NCBI GenBank assembly: GCA_016709675.1 | Contig: JADJMH010000040.1 | Span: 123,501 to 187,500, forward strand | Direction: 5' to 3' | DNA: 64,000 bases | From: Candidatus Accumulibacter proximus | GTDB lineage: Bacteria > Pseudomonadota > Gammaproteobacteria > Burkholderiales > Rhodocyclaceae | Shown here: positions 8,479 to 16,442 of the stretch, in pieces | How the letters are laid out: every line of letters begins with the position of its first letter | How positions within the stretch are numbered: the first letter of the stretch is position 1 | Program-made: the position numbers and the translations under genes | Notes under the pieces: generated by a model | What the model was told of the DNA's origin: nothing | Database searches by the model: none | The model's input: the letters and a program-made list of their open reading frames with translations, nothing else

Positions 8479-9066
8479 CGGTCAGTCCTCGCGTTTCCTT
8501 TTCGTTGCTGCGTTCGACTTTACGCTGATCCCAGGCGACGGACAACGAGTGCGGTGTCCACTTTGCTTTCCGTCCGCCACAGTTTGCGCAGGCCAACCTG
8601 TTCGATCATGGGGCAAACCTTTCGCCAGGATACTTCGGGGGACCACAATGGCGTCGGCGTCAAGGCGAACCCAGCCGCTCCGCAGACATTGCACGCTGGG
8701 CCTTGTTTCAATGGAAAAGCCAGGAGCACGCCAGCCCAGAAGCTGAAGCAGATGACGTCCCGGTTCGGTCAGCCCGAGTTCGATGTTTCGTTCCTTTCCT
8801 GTCTTGCCAATGCGTAAGGGGTGGGCGTGTGAGGCGGGCAGGTCGATCATCCGTGTTTCATCGGCCAGCGCGTATCCGCTGACGCAGGCATCGGGAACGG
8901 TAACCCGTTTCTCGGCAATTCGTTCGCCCCACAATCCGGCAGGTGTAATTCGCCCGCTGGCGTGAGTTGTAGGGTGTAAAGAGCTGACGCATTATCGCGG
9001 GAGATCGGTCACTGTTGAATTCTCGCTCACCTCACCGGCTGCTCCTGGCCAACTCGCAGGGTGTCG
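8479..9066. other. unassigned 590 bases between toxin-antitoxin and mod copy 2
   Basis: Minus-strand frames here look partly coding (for example ALYTLQLTPAGELHLPDCG near 8930-8980 and LPASHAHPLRIGKTGKERN near 8790-8850) but they are in different frames and I do not recognise a family. A 150-codon frame at 8482-8934 exists. This could be a decayed gene with frameshifts, or chance. No RNA gene or repeat was recognised. Confidence 0.25.
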
Positions 9067-10476
9067 TGCACCCTGGCGCGCCGTATGCCGTTCAGGCGAG
9101 GAGTGCGACGGCCTTGATCTGCGCCTTCAGCGCCAGGCCGGGCCGGATCTCCAGCCTCGCCGCTGAACGGCGGGTGATGCGGGCGAGCAGCGGCTCGCCG
9201 GCGACATCGAGGCGGACCAGGACGTGGCCCGGCGTGTCGGTCGACGCCAGATCGACGACCGTCGCCTCGACGCTGTTGAGGATGCTGCTGTGCACCTGCG
9301 GCACCAGCGCCAGGCTGACATCGCGCGCGTGAATGCGGCAGCGGAGCGGCGTGCCGATCGGCTCGTCGCGGCGCGTGACGAGGATCTGTCCGCCGGAGAA
9401 CTCGAGTCGACTCAGGTCGTCTGCCTCCTGCGCAGCAAGCCGGGTCTCGATGACGACGCCGGCATCGTCGGCGAAAGCGGCGGGCAGGTCGATGCGGCTC
9501 AACACCTGCTTCAGCGGGCCGCTGGCAACAACCTGCCCCTGCTCGAGCAGCACCAGATGGTCGGCGAGTCGCGCCACTTCGTCGGGCGAGTGGCTGACAT
9601 AGATGATCGGTAGCGACAGTTCGCGGTGCAGCCGTTCCAGATAAGGCAGGATTTCCAGCTTGCGCTTGAGGTCGAGCGCTGCCAGCGGCTCGTCGAGCAG
9701 CAGGATCTGCGGCGCGGCGAGCAGGGCGCGGGCGATCGCCACGCGCTGACGCTCGCCACCGGAGAGCTGGCCGGGAAAGCGGTCGAGCAGGTGTTCGATG
9801 CCGAGCAATTCGGCGACTTCGGAGAGGGCGAAGTGGCGCTTGCTGGCCGGCGTGCGCTGTTCGCCGAATTGCATGTTGCCGCGCACTGAAAGATGCGGAA
9901 AGAGGCTGGCTTCCTGAAAGACCATCCCCAACGCGCGCTGGTGCGGCGGCACGAACAGGCCTCTTGCCTCGTCCTGCCAGACGTCGTCGTCGACTGCAAA
10001 GTAGCCGTCGGCGGCACGCTCGAGTCCGGCGATGGCGCGCAAGCAGGTGGTCTTGCCCGAACCGGAATGGCCGAAGAGACCGGTGACGCCGCGACCCGGC
10101 AGCGTCAGGTCGACCTCGAGCCTGGAAGTCGCGACGTTCGATGCGCAGGCGGGCACGGATTTCCCGGCTCATTCGCTCTTCCTCCGTGGCGGGTTGAAGA
10201 TGTACAGCCCCAGCAGCACGAGGAAGCTGAACAGCACCATGCCGCCGGCCAACCAGTGCGCCTGGGCGTATTCCAGCGCCTCGACGTGGTCGTAAATCTG
10301 CACGGAGACGACACGGGTCTTGCCCGGAATGCTGCCGCCGATCATCAGCACGATGCCGAATTCACCGACGGTATGGGCAAAGCCGAGGATCGCCCCGGTG
10401 ATGAAGCCGGGGCGTGCGAGCGGCACGGCAACCGACCAGAAGGTATCCCAGGGGCCGGCGCGCAAAGTGGCCGCAA
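9067..10476 (-). repeat. modB-modC region, copy 2 of the duplication
   Basis: The parent or sister of 6670-7710. It carries the 368 bases missing from copy 1 and continues into a full-length modB. It has one extra base near 10124-10127 relative to copy 1. Confidence 0.9.
9092..10156 (-). CDS. modC: molybdate ABC transporter ATP-binding protein, N-terminus frameshifted
   Basis: ModC energises molybdate uptake with ModB and ModA. All ATPase motifs are present: Walker A GHSGSGKTT, signature LSGGERQRVAIARALL, Walker B QILLLDEPLAALD, then a C-terminal TOBE/Mop-like domain (RIHARDVSLALVPQ). The expected start is the ATG at 10172, which overlaps the modB stop (ATGA). From there, however, one extra base near 10124-10127 (copy 1 reads GACCTCAGG, this copy GACTTCCAGG) shifts the frame after about 15 residues. 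The long frame is restored only by starting at GTG 10156, giving 354 residues with an altered first strand. Either translation starts there, or this is a sequencing error, or the gene is impaired. Confidence 0.8.
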   Translation of the reverse strand: MPACASNVATSRLEVDLTLPGRGVTGLFGHSGSGKTTCLRAIAGLERAADGYFAVDDDVWQDEARGLFVPPHQRALGMVFQEASLFPHLSVRGNMQFGEQRTPASKRHFALSEVAELLGIEHLLDRFPGQLSGGERQRVAIARALLAAPQILLLDEPLAALDLKRKLEILPYLERLHRELSLPIIYVSHSPDEVARLADHLVLLEQGQVVASGPLKQVLSRIDLPAAFADDAGVVIETRLAAQEADDLSRLEFSGGQILVTRRDEPIGTPLRCRIHARDVSLALVPQVHSSILNSVEATVVDLASTDTPGHVLVRLDVAGEPLLARITRRSAARLEIRPGLALKAQIKAVALLA

Positions 10477-10849
10477 CCTCCAGTGGTCGCTCGCCGATGG
10501 CTTCGAAGGCGTTCTGGATCGGCTGCACGACGAAAGGCAGCGAGTAGAACACCGAGGCGACGACCAGTCCGGGAAAGGTGAAGGGCAACAGGCCGAGGCC
10601 CAGCCACTGCGTGAGCTGCCCGACCGGCCCCTGCGGCCCCATCGCAATCAGCAGGTAGAAGCCAAGCACCGTTGGCGGCAGCACCAGCGGCAGCGCGACC
10701 ACGGCGCCGACCACGCTCTTGAGCGCCGAACCTGTCCGCGCCAGCCACCAGGCGATCGGCGTGCCGATGATCAGCAGGAGAATCGTCACCACCGTCGCCA
10801 GCTTGAGCGTCAGCCAGACGGCGGCGAAATCCGCAGCAGCGCTGTCCAT
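10169..10849 (-). CDS. modB: molybdate ABC transporter permease
   Basis: A 226-residue inner-membrane permease with five to six hydrophobic helices and the signature loop FWSVAVPLARPGFITGAILGFAHTVGEFG that contacts the ATPase. LPLVLPPTVLGFYLL in the middle is typical of ModB. It forms the channel for molybdate delivered by ModA. It lies between the modD remnant (6 bases away) and modC (ATGA overlap), all in one direction. Full length, with no lesions seen; it is the only intact modB in the window. Confidence 0.95.
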   Translation of the reverse strand: MDSAAADFAAVWLTLKLATVVTILLLIIGTPIAWWLARTGSALKSVVGAVVALPLVLPPTVLGFYLLIAMGPQGPVGQLTQWLGLGLLPFTFPGLVVASVFYSLPFVVQPIQNAFEAIGERPLEVAATLRAGPWDTFWSVAVPLARPGFITGAILGFAHTVGEFGIVLMIGGSIPGKTRVVSVQIYDHVEALEYAQAHWLAGGMVLFSFLVLLGLYIFNPPRRKSE

Positions 10850-10854
10850 CCTGG

Positions 10855-11007
10855 CTAACCGGATTCCATCGTGACGGCGACATCACGCGGACGAGCAAAA
10901 TAGGGCGCGCTGGTGACGAGAATCTGCGCGCCCGCCTCGGCGTAGGCCGCCGCGTTGCCCGCACCGAGGCCATCCACGTCGTAGCCGAAGGTGCGACCAG
11001 CGGCCAT
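10855..11007 (-). pseudogene. modD: modD remnant, C-terminal end
   Basis: A 50-codon frame starting at ATG 11007 reads VDGLGAGNAAAYAEAG, then QILVTSAPYFARPRDV. This resembles the very end of ModD, a nicotinate-nucleotide pyrophosphorylase-like protein often encoded with mod genes (usual length about 280 residues). The rest of that gene is absent. The fragment sits in the operon between a 46-codon frame and modB. It is either a leftover of a deleted modD or a very short protein made from its tail; the first is much more likely. Confidence 0.6.
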
Positions 11008-11010
11008 TTC

Positions 11011-11151
11011 TTACTCCCGATGCTCTTTGAAATCAAGCGGCTCGATGACCATGTCGCGCCACTCGCCGGGCAGGCAAGTCAACCAGGTCGGATCGTCAGG
11101 TGCGCAGCGGGTCACAGCCCGTGGCTGACCCGTGTGGTGGAGGACGGCCAT
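11011..11151 (-). CDS. small ORF, 46 residues, unknown
   Basis: An ATG 2 bases after the modA stop opens a 46-residue frame with sequence such as CAPDDPTWLTCLPGEW and MVIEPLDFKEHRE, ending 3 bases before the modD-remnant ATG. The two cysteines and tryptophans and the tight spacing suggest a real small gene or a fragment of one lost together with modD. I do not recognise a family. Confidence 0.35.
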   Translation of the reverse strand: MAVLHHTGQPRAVTRCAPDDPTWLTCLPGEWRDMVIEPLDFKEHRE

Positions 11152-11153
11152 GG

Positions 11154-11900
11154 TCAGCGCAGTTCGTAGCCGAAGGACCTGATGATCGCCCTGGCCTTGT
11201 CGCCTTGCAGATAGGCGAGCAGCGCCGTAGCCGCTGGCTTGTCCTTGCCTCTGCCGAGCAGGACTGCGTCCTGGCGGATCGGCTCGTAGAGATTGGCCGG
11301 TACGCTCCAGGCCGAGCCGGAGGCGATCCTGCCGTCCTTGATGACTTGCGAGAGGGCGACGAAGCCGAGTTCGGCATTGCCGGTACTGATGAATTGGTGG
11401 ACCTGGCTGATGTTTTCGCCCTGGACGAAGCGGGATTGCAGTGCCGACAGCACACCCAGCCTGGTCATGGTCTCGACGACTGCCGCGCCGTAGGGCGCGG
11501 TCTTCGGGTTGGCCAGTGCCAGGTGTTTGAAATTGCCTTTTTTCAGAACCTCGCCGCGCGAGTCGACCAGATCCGGATTGGCCGACCACAGGACCAGCTT
11601 GCCGATGGCGTAAGTGAAGCGCGTACCGGCGACGGCGTGGCCCTCCTTCTCCAGTCGAGCTGGCGTCTCGTCGTCGGCCGAGAGCAGGACCTCGAAGGGC
11701 GCGCCGTTGGTGATCTGGGCGTAGAACTTGCCGGTCGCGCCAAAGGACGGAGAGGCTTTGTGCCCCGTATCCTTCTCGAACTCGACAGCGATCTGCTGCA
11801 TCGGCGCGGTGAAGTTGGCGGCGACAGCGACCTGGACTTCGTCGGCGCTGGCGCAGACGGTGGTGAGCAGGGCAACAAGCAAGGGCGCAATTCGTTTCAT
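11154..11900 (-). CDS. modA: molybdate-binding periplasmic protein
   Basis: A 248-residue substrate-binding protein. The start at 11900 (MKRIAPLLVALL...) gives a classical Sec signal peptide ending at CASA-DE; a longer frame upstream would bury it. The mature part begins VQVAVAANFTAPMQQIAVEFE and has SFGATGKFYAQITNGAPFEVLLSAD, the ModA pattern with the Ser residues that bind the oxyanion, and later LANPKTAPYGAAVVET. It delivers molybdate/tungstate to ModBC. It lies 19 bases after modE and heads the transporter genes. Confidence 0.95.
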   Translation of the reverse strand: MKRIAPLLVALLTTVCASADEVQVAVAANFTAPMQQIAVEFEKDTGHKASPSFGATGKFYAQITNGAPFEVLLSADDETPARLEKEGHAVAGTRFTYAIGKLVLWSANPDLVDSRGEVLKKGNFKHLALANPKTAPYGAAVVETMTRLGVLSALQSRFVQGENISQVHQFISTGNAELGFVALSQVIKDGRIASGSAWSVPANLYEPIRQDAVLLGRGKDKPAATALLAYLQGDKARAIIRSFGYELR

Positions 11901-11919
11901 CGGGGTTCTCCTGTCAGCG

Positions 11920-12732
11920 TCAAACGTACTTGCAAAGAATGACGGCAGAGGCCTTGAAGACGGCACAGGCCTGCTGACCGACGGCCAGCCCGAGGCGCTC
12001 GACGCTGTTGTGCGTGATGACTGCGCAGACCGTCTTGCCGCTCCTGATGTTCAAGGTGACTTCCGAATTCACCGGGCCATCGTGGATGCGCGTGATCTCG
12101 CCCCACAGGTGGTTGCGCGCCGAGGTCCTGACCTGGGGGTCGTTCAACAACAGCACCGACGACGACTTGACCAGCGCGCTGATCTCCATGCCGATGGCCA
12201 GCCCCAGGGCTTCCGCCGAGTCGCGGGTGATGACAGCGACGATTTCGTTCTCGGCGTCGAGGCTGAGGCGGACCTCGAAGTCGACGTGACCCTCGCGCAG
12301 CCCAACGATGGAGCCGGCGAACTGGTTGCGGGCGCTGGTCTTCATCGACATGCGCCTGAGCAACTGGCGGAACTGATCGAAATCGCTGGCCTGGCCGTCG
12401 TTCATGCTCGTGCTCAGGGTCTCGAGCGCGGCCTGATACTGCGCTTCCAACGCACGATACAGCGCCACGACCTTGCGCCCGTAGTCGGTGATCTGCGTAC
12501 CGCCACCGCGCCTGCCGCCGGTCGAGCGCACGACCAGAGCCTGGTCGGCGAGGTTGTTCATGGCGTCGATGGCGTCCCACGCCGCCTTGTACGAAAGCGG
12601 TACCACCTTGGCGGCCTGCGAGATCGACCCGTGCGTGTCGATCGCCTCGAGCAGGCGGATGCGGGTGTCGCCAAGAAAGGTGCCGCACTCGGTATCGACC
12701 TCGAGTTTGCCGCGCAGGCGATGTGTATTCAT
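11920..12732 (-). CDS. modE: molybdate-responsive regulator ModE
   Basis: A 270-residue protein with an N-terminal winged helix (RIRLLEAIDTHGSISQAAKVV, then SYKAAWDAIDAMNNL, GGRRGGGTQIT), and two C-terminal Mop/TOBE domains starting TSARNQFAGSIVGL and TSARNHLWGEITRI. This is full-length ModE. With molybdate bound it represses the transporter and activates some molybdoenzyme genes. A strong ModE box overlaps the region just upstream of its start (12739-12762), so modE and the following modA-modB-modC genes are probably autoregulated as one unit. It is separated from modA by 19 bases. Confidence 0.95.
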   Translation of the reverse strand: MNTHRLRGKLEVDTECGTFLGDTRIRLLEAIDTHGSISQAAKVVPLSYKAAWDAIDAMNNLADQALVVRSTGGRRGGGTQITDYGRKVVALYRALEAQYQAALETLSTSMNDGQASDFDQFRQLLRRMSMKTSARNQFAGSIVGLREGHVDFEVRLSLDAENEIVAVITRDSAEALGLAIGMEISALVKSSSVLLLNDPQVRTSARNHLWGEITRIHDGPVNSEVTLNIRSGKTVCAVITHNSVERLGLAVGQQACAVFKASAVILCKYV

Positions 12733-12738
12733 CAGTCT

Positions 12739-12762
12739 CGCAATGTAGCTATCTATATAGCG
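12739..12762 (-). promoter_or_regulatory. ModE box upstream of modE-mod operon
   Basis: On the minus strand this reads CGCTATATAGATAGCTACAT followed by TGCG, matching the known ModE operator pattern (CGnTATAT, 7 bases, TACATnnCG). It ends 7 bases before the modE start codon, so a bound repressor would block transcription or initiation. Confidence 0.8.
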
Positions 12763-13036
12763 AAAGCCGCCGCGCCGCTTGGCGTGGCAACCCCCCCAAT
12801 AATGGCGGGTCGTTATGGTTGTGCTGATCGAAGAGCACCTCTAAGGCGAATTCCAGGCATTGCCATCTCAAACCGTCCAGGAGTACCGTCATTCCCGCGG
12901 AAGCGGGAATCCAGTCCAGACTCTGCCCTACATCGGGCCGAACGATGGATCCCCGCTTTCGCGGGGATGACGGCTGTCATCTACCGGTATCTCCATCTCT
13001 GGAAATCGCCTAAAGTGTTCGCAACCCGACACAACA
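12763..13036. other. intergenic stretch between the divergent modE and molbindin genes
   Basis: About 270 bases that hold a REP-like palindrome (12886-12975) and otherwise show nothing I recognise. The ModE boxes lie at either end. Confidence 0.4.
12886..12975. repeat. REP-like palindromic repeat
   Basis: Two hairpins face each other: ATTCCCGCGGAAGCGGGAAT at 12891-12910 and ATCCCCGCTTTCGCGGGGAT at about 12949-12968, flanked by CCGTC and GACGG. This is the widespread 'GTCATTCCCGCGAAAGCGGGAATCC' type of intergenic repeat found in many proteobacteria. Confidence 0.75.
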
Positions 13037-13060
13037 CGTTACCTATAAGAGTATATAGCG
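13037..13060 (-). promoter_or_regulatory. ModE box upstream of molbindin gene
   Basis: On the minus strand this reads CGCTATATACTCTTATAGGT followed by AACG: the CGnTATAT half is perfect and the second half (TAGGT for TACAT) is weaker. It lies 40 bases before the molbindin start, so ModE probably controls this gene as well. Confidence 0.65.
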
Positions 13061-13100
13061 AGAATCGGGCCAGATCCCTCAAGCCCTCCAGGAGAAGTCG

Positions 13101-13529
13101 ATGAAAGTCAGCGCACGCAATGTTTTCAAAGGACAAATCACCGGTTTGGTGGATGGCGCGGTGAATGCCGAGGTCGAGCTGACACTGCCCGGCGGCGACC
13201 GGATTGTCGCGATTGTTACAGAAGGCAGCGTCAAGTCGCTCGATCTGGCGGTTGGCCAGAAAGCGATTGCCTATGTCAAGGCACCGTGGGTCATCATCCT
13301 GGCCGGCGAACCGGAAGTGCGCTTTTCGGCGCGCAACCAGTTGACCGGCCAGGTGAGCAGCGTGCGCAAGGGGGCGGTGAACAGCGAAGTGGTGATTGTC
13401 TTGCCGGGCGGATCGACGGTCTATGCCGTGGTCACCAACGAGGCGGTGCTCGAACTCGGTCTGAAGGAAGGTGTCCCGGCCACGGCACTGATCAAGGCCA
13501 GCCACGTCGTCCTCGGCGTTCCGGTCTGA
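13101..13529 (+). CDS. molbindin, two Mop/TOBE domains
   Basis: A 142-residue cytoplasmic molybdate-binding protein made of two similar halves, each starting SARN (KVSARNVFKGQITGLVDGAVNAEV and FSARNQLTGQVSSVRKGAVNSEV). The halves match the Mop/TOBE fold used for molybdate storage and buffering, like ModG. A Shine-Dalgarno AGGAGA lies about 6 bases upstream of the ATG. It is divergent from modE and preceded by a ModE-type box, so it likely serves homeostasis of the same metal. Confidence 0.9.
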   Translation: MKVSARNVFKGQITGLVDGAVNAEVELTLPGGDRIVAIVTEGSVKSLDLAVGQKAIAYVKAPWVIILAGEPEVRFSARNQLTGQVSSVRKGAVNSEVVIVLPGGSTVYAVVTNEAVLELGLKEGVPATALIKASHVVLGVPV

Positions 13530-13547
13530 CCGGCGGTGCTTTCAACC

Positions 13548-16382
13548 TCATCCATGGCGCGGACTCGGATCCCGCTGCCGATGCGCCAAGGCGCGCAGGA
13601 GCGTGTTGAGAACATCATCGAGATGCTTGCCGACATCCTCGGAGAGAAAGCGCAGCACGAGATAGCCGTTCTCCTGCAGCAGCGCGTCCTTTCGCCGGTC
13701 GCGGCGATAGGCTGCGGGGTCGGCCAGGTGTTGCGGGCCATCGACTTCGATCGCCACCCGCGCCTCCGCCGCGAGCAAATCAACCTCCATTGCGCCACGC
13801 CCGTCGAAAGGAATCGGCAACTCGACGTTGAGATGAAACTTCCCGGCGGTCTCGGGAAGCGTCTGCAAGCGCCGGTAGAGGAAGGCTTCGCTGGCACTGC
13901 GCGCGCGCTCGACACCGGTGTCCCCCTCCTCGAAGGTGCAGGCGGCGTGCACGAACAGCTCGCCGAGCGGCGCGTCCACCCCGTCGCGCAGCAGGCGCTG
14001 GACGCTGGCGGCGTAAGCGCGCTTCCATTCTGCTGCGACCGGCAGCGGCACCTCGGGCGGCCAGCCGGGCACCGCGCTGGCCGGCAGCAGAATGGTGTAA
14101 CCGACCGCTTCGTAGCCCTTGCAGCGCCGGTCGAACATCCGCGCCAGCATCGGCACGTTGAGGTCGGCGTAGTCGTAGATGCGGACCTCGCGCTTGCTGT
14201 CGTGCAGACGATGCAGGCGGCCGGCATACTGGGCAATCGTTCCTCGCCACGAAACCGGCAGCGTCAGGAACAGGGTGTCGAGACGGGCGTCGTCAAACCC
14301 CTCGCCGAGGTAGCCGCCGGTCGCCAGGACGACACGTTCTTCACTCTCCGGGATGGCCACCAGCTGCGCGAGCGCATCCTGCAATTGCCGCCTGCCCATG
14401 CCGCCGCGCAGGACCACGAGGTGGCGCACGATCGGCGACAGTCGCTCGGCCAGTTGTTCGAGGTGACGGGTTCGTTCCGTCAGCACGACCGGCGAACGTC
14501 CCTCGCGAACTGCCGCCGCGACGTCATCGACGATCAGGCGATTTCGTCGGTCGTCGGCGATCAGCGCCTCGTAAAGATCATGGAACTGGACGCGCAGGTC
14601 GGGGTCGCCGGCGCCGGGCGGGTGGAAAGCCGTCGGACGCACCCAGACGTTGTGAGTAAAAGGTCGCTGTGCAGCCTGTTCGCGCGCACTGACTCGATGA
14701 CGGACCGGTCCGCACTCCATGAAAACGATCGGGTGGTGCCCGTCCTTGCGGGTCACGGTCGCCGACAGGCCAAGGACATACCTGGCCTTCGCTCGCCGGA
14801 CCAGCTGCTCGAAGCTCGACGCCGGCAGGTGATGGGATTCGTCCACGACCAGATGACCGTATTCCCCGACGCGGTCATCGACCACGCCCGCGCGGACGAG
14901 GCTCTGGATCAGCGCTACGTCGAGCGTGCCGTTCGGCCTGTTGCGGCCGCCGCCGATGCGGCCGATGGCCCTGGCCGGCAATCCCAGGAAGGTTGCCAGC
15001 CGTTCGACCCACTGCTCCAATAGTTGCTGGCGGTGCACGAGCACCAGCGTGCTGACGCCACGCCTGGCGATCAGCCACGCCGCGACGACGGTCTTGCCGA
15101 AAGCGGTGGTCGCCGCAAGCACCCCTTGGTCGTGACCGGCCAGAGCCTCCGCAGCAACCGCCTGCTGCGGCCGCAAGGTGCCCTGGAACGTGACGCTCAG
15201 CGGCACGCCGGGGTGGCGCTCGTCGCGCAGAACGTACTCGATCCCGAGGCTGCCGAGCAGATCCTGGATTTCGTCCAGGCAGCCTCGTGGCAGACCGAGA
15301 TGCAGCGGATGCTCCTCGGCGCAGGAGATCACCCGTGGCTTGCCGAAGGTTGGCAGGCGCATCGCCTGCGCCCGGTAGAACTCCGGATTCTGGAACGCCG
15401 CCAGCCGCAGCAGGCGATTGCGCAAGGCGGCTGGCAACCCCTGCCTGGCAAGGTAGATCTCGTTGCCGAGGACCAGCTCCAGTCGCTCGGGCAAAGGCCC
15501 GACGATCGGAGCTTCGGATCGACGGCGCGAAGGCGGCGCGGTCCACGGCTCTTCGTCGCTTTCCGTGTCTTCGTCGAGCACAGGAAAGCGAACTCCGACG
15601 ACGCGGCCGCGTTGTTCAGCGGCGCGGACAATGGCTTCGGCTGCCGCACGGGTGATCGTTTGCATGGTCGAGAGAAATGCCCACTGATCCGGCCAGGGAA
15701 GCAACTGTTCGTCAAGGAACACGCTGTTGTCGCTCTCCCGCGGGCGTTTCTGCAGCGGCAAGGCGATCAGATTGCCCAAGCCGCCCGTGGGCAGGGTGTC
15801 CTGGTTCGGAAAGAAACGGTCGTACGAATCCAGCCCGATGTCCGGTCGGCGTTCCATCGTCTCGGTGAGAATGTGCGCACCGAGTTTCCTCGCCAGCACA
15901 GCCGGCATGGCCTCGGCGAAGAACAACCACAGATGGCCGCCGTTGCCCGAGCGCGATCGCTCGACCGCAGCCGGCAGCCCGACTTGTCGGCAGGTCTCGC
16001 GAACGGCGCCGATGTCCGCACGCCAGTCTTGCTTGTCGAAGTCCACGGCAAGAAAGAAGCAGGTCTCATCGAGAAGCATCGGGTATACGCCGATGACAAA
16101 CTCGCGACCACAGTCGTCGTGGCCGGAAAGATGCTGGCGAATGGTCTCGTCGGTCAGCGGCAGGAATCGTCGACTGGGGCAGTCCTGGCACCTGACCGCC
16201 CGTTTGTCGCACAGACCACGCACCCACTCGTTGGCACAGGCGGGGCTGTAACCGGTCTTGCCGCTGCGGAGGCTTTCGAAACGGCGCGGATAGAGGTCGT
16301 CCCGCCCCCGGAAGAGCGACCGGAAAAGGGCGATCTTGGCGGCTACGGACGAGTGCTGGGAGACTACGGCATCGGCGCTCAT
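13548..16382 (-). CDS. TOTE-type primase-helicase with C-terminal DUF559 nuclease
   Basis: A 944-residue fusion. N-terminal: a Cys-rich zinc motif (CANEW, CDK, CQDCP) and an archaeo-eukaryotic-primase domain with the VDFDK metal motif and RSGNGGHLW, the pattern of the primase used in TOTE conflict systems. Middle: an SF2 helicase with Walker A (TTAFGKTVVAAW), DEAH box (VVDESHHL), and the GLSATVTRKD and QYAGRLHRLH motifs, close to the XPB/type III Res type. C-terminal, about residues 850-930: a DUF559/VSR-like PD-(D/E)XK nuclease (MEVDLLAAEARVAIEVDG with a downstream LVLRFLSEDV). Such proteins are thought to act in conflict with invasive nucleic acid. It is 60 bases downstream of the CHAT-hydrolase gene, same strand. 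Confidence 0.85.
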   Translation of the reverse strand: MSADAVVSQHSSVAAKIALFRSLFRGRDDLYPRRFESLRSGKTGYSPACANEWVRGLCDKRAVRCQDCPSRRFLPLTDETIRQHLSGHDDCGREFVIGVYPMLLDETCFFLAVDFDKQDWRADIGAVRETCRQVGLPAAVERSRSGNGGHLWLFFAEAMPAVLARKLGAHILTETMERRPDIGLDSYDRFFPNQDTLPTGGLGNLIALPLQKRPRESDNSVFLDEQLLPWPDQWAFLSTMQTITRAAAEAIVRAAEQRGRVVGVRFPVLDEDTESDEEPWTAPPSRRRSEAPIVGPLPERLELVLGNEIYLARQGLPAALRNRLLRLAAFQNPEFYRAQAMRLPTFGKPRVISCAEEHPLHLGLPRGCLDEIQDLLGSLGIEYVLRDERHPGVPLSVTFQGTLRPQQAVAAEALAGHDQGVLAATTAFGKTVVAAWLIARRGVSTLVLVHRQQLLEQWVERLATFLGLPARAIGRIGGGRNRPNGTLDVALIQSLVRAGVVDDRVGEYGHLVVDESHHLPASSFEQLVRRAKARYVLGLSATVTRKDGHHPIVFMECGPVRHRVSAREQAAQRPFTHNVWVRPTAFHPPGAGDPDLRVQFHDLYEALIADDRRNRLIVDDVAAAVREGRSPVVLTERTRHLEQLAERLSPIVRHLVVLRGGMGRRQLQDALAQLVAIPESEERVVLATGGYLGEGFDDARLDTLFLTLPVSWRGTIAQYAGRLHRLHDSKREVRIYDYADLNVPMLARMFDRRCKGYEAVGYTILLPASAVPGWPPEVPLPVAAEWKRAYAASVQRLLRDGVDAPLGELFVHAACTFEEGDTGVERARSASEAFLYRRLQTLPETAGKFHLNVELPIPFDGRGAMEVDLLAAEARVAIEVDGPQHLADPAAYRRDRRKDALLQENGYLVLRFLSEDVGKHLDDVLNTLLRALAHRQRDPSPRHG

Positions 16383-16442
16383 TGGGTGAGACGAACAGGC
16401 CAGGGGAGCCCTGACGAGTATAGGTAGCCCGCTCGCAGGCGG

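Noticed and set aside
12886..12975. REP-like palindrome as a terminator for modE or the molbindin gene
   Set aside because: It lies upstream of both divergent genes, and the motif is a common dispersed repeat.
13536..16427. Two long plus-strand frames opposite the primase-helicase gene
   Set aside because: Shadow frames of a clearly conserved minus-strand gene.
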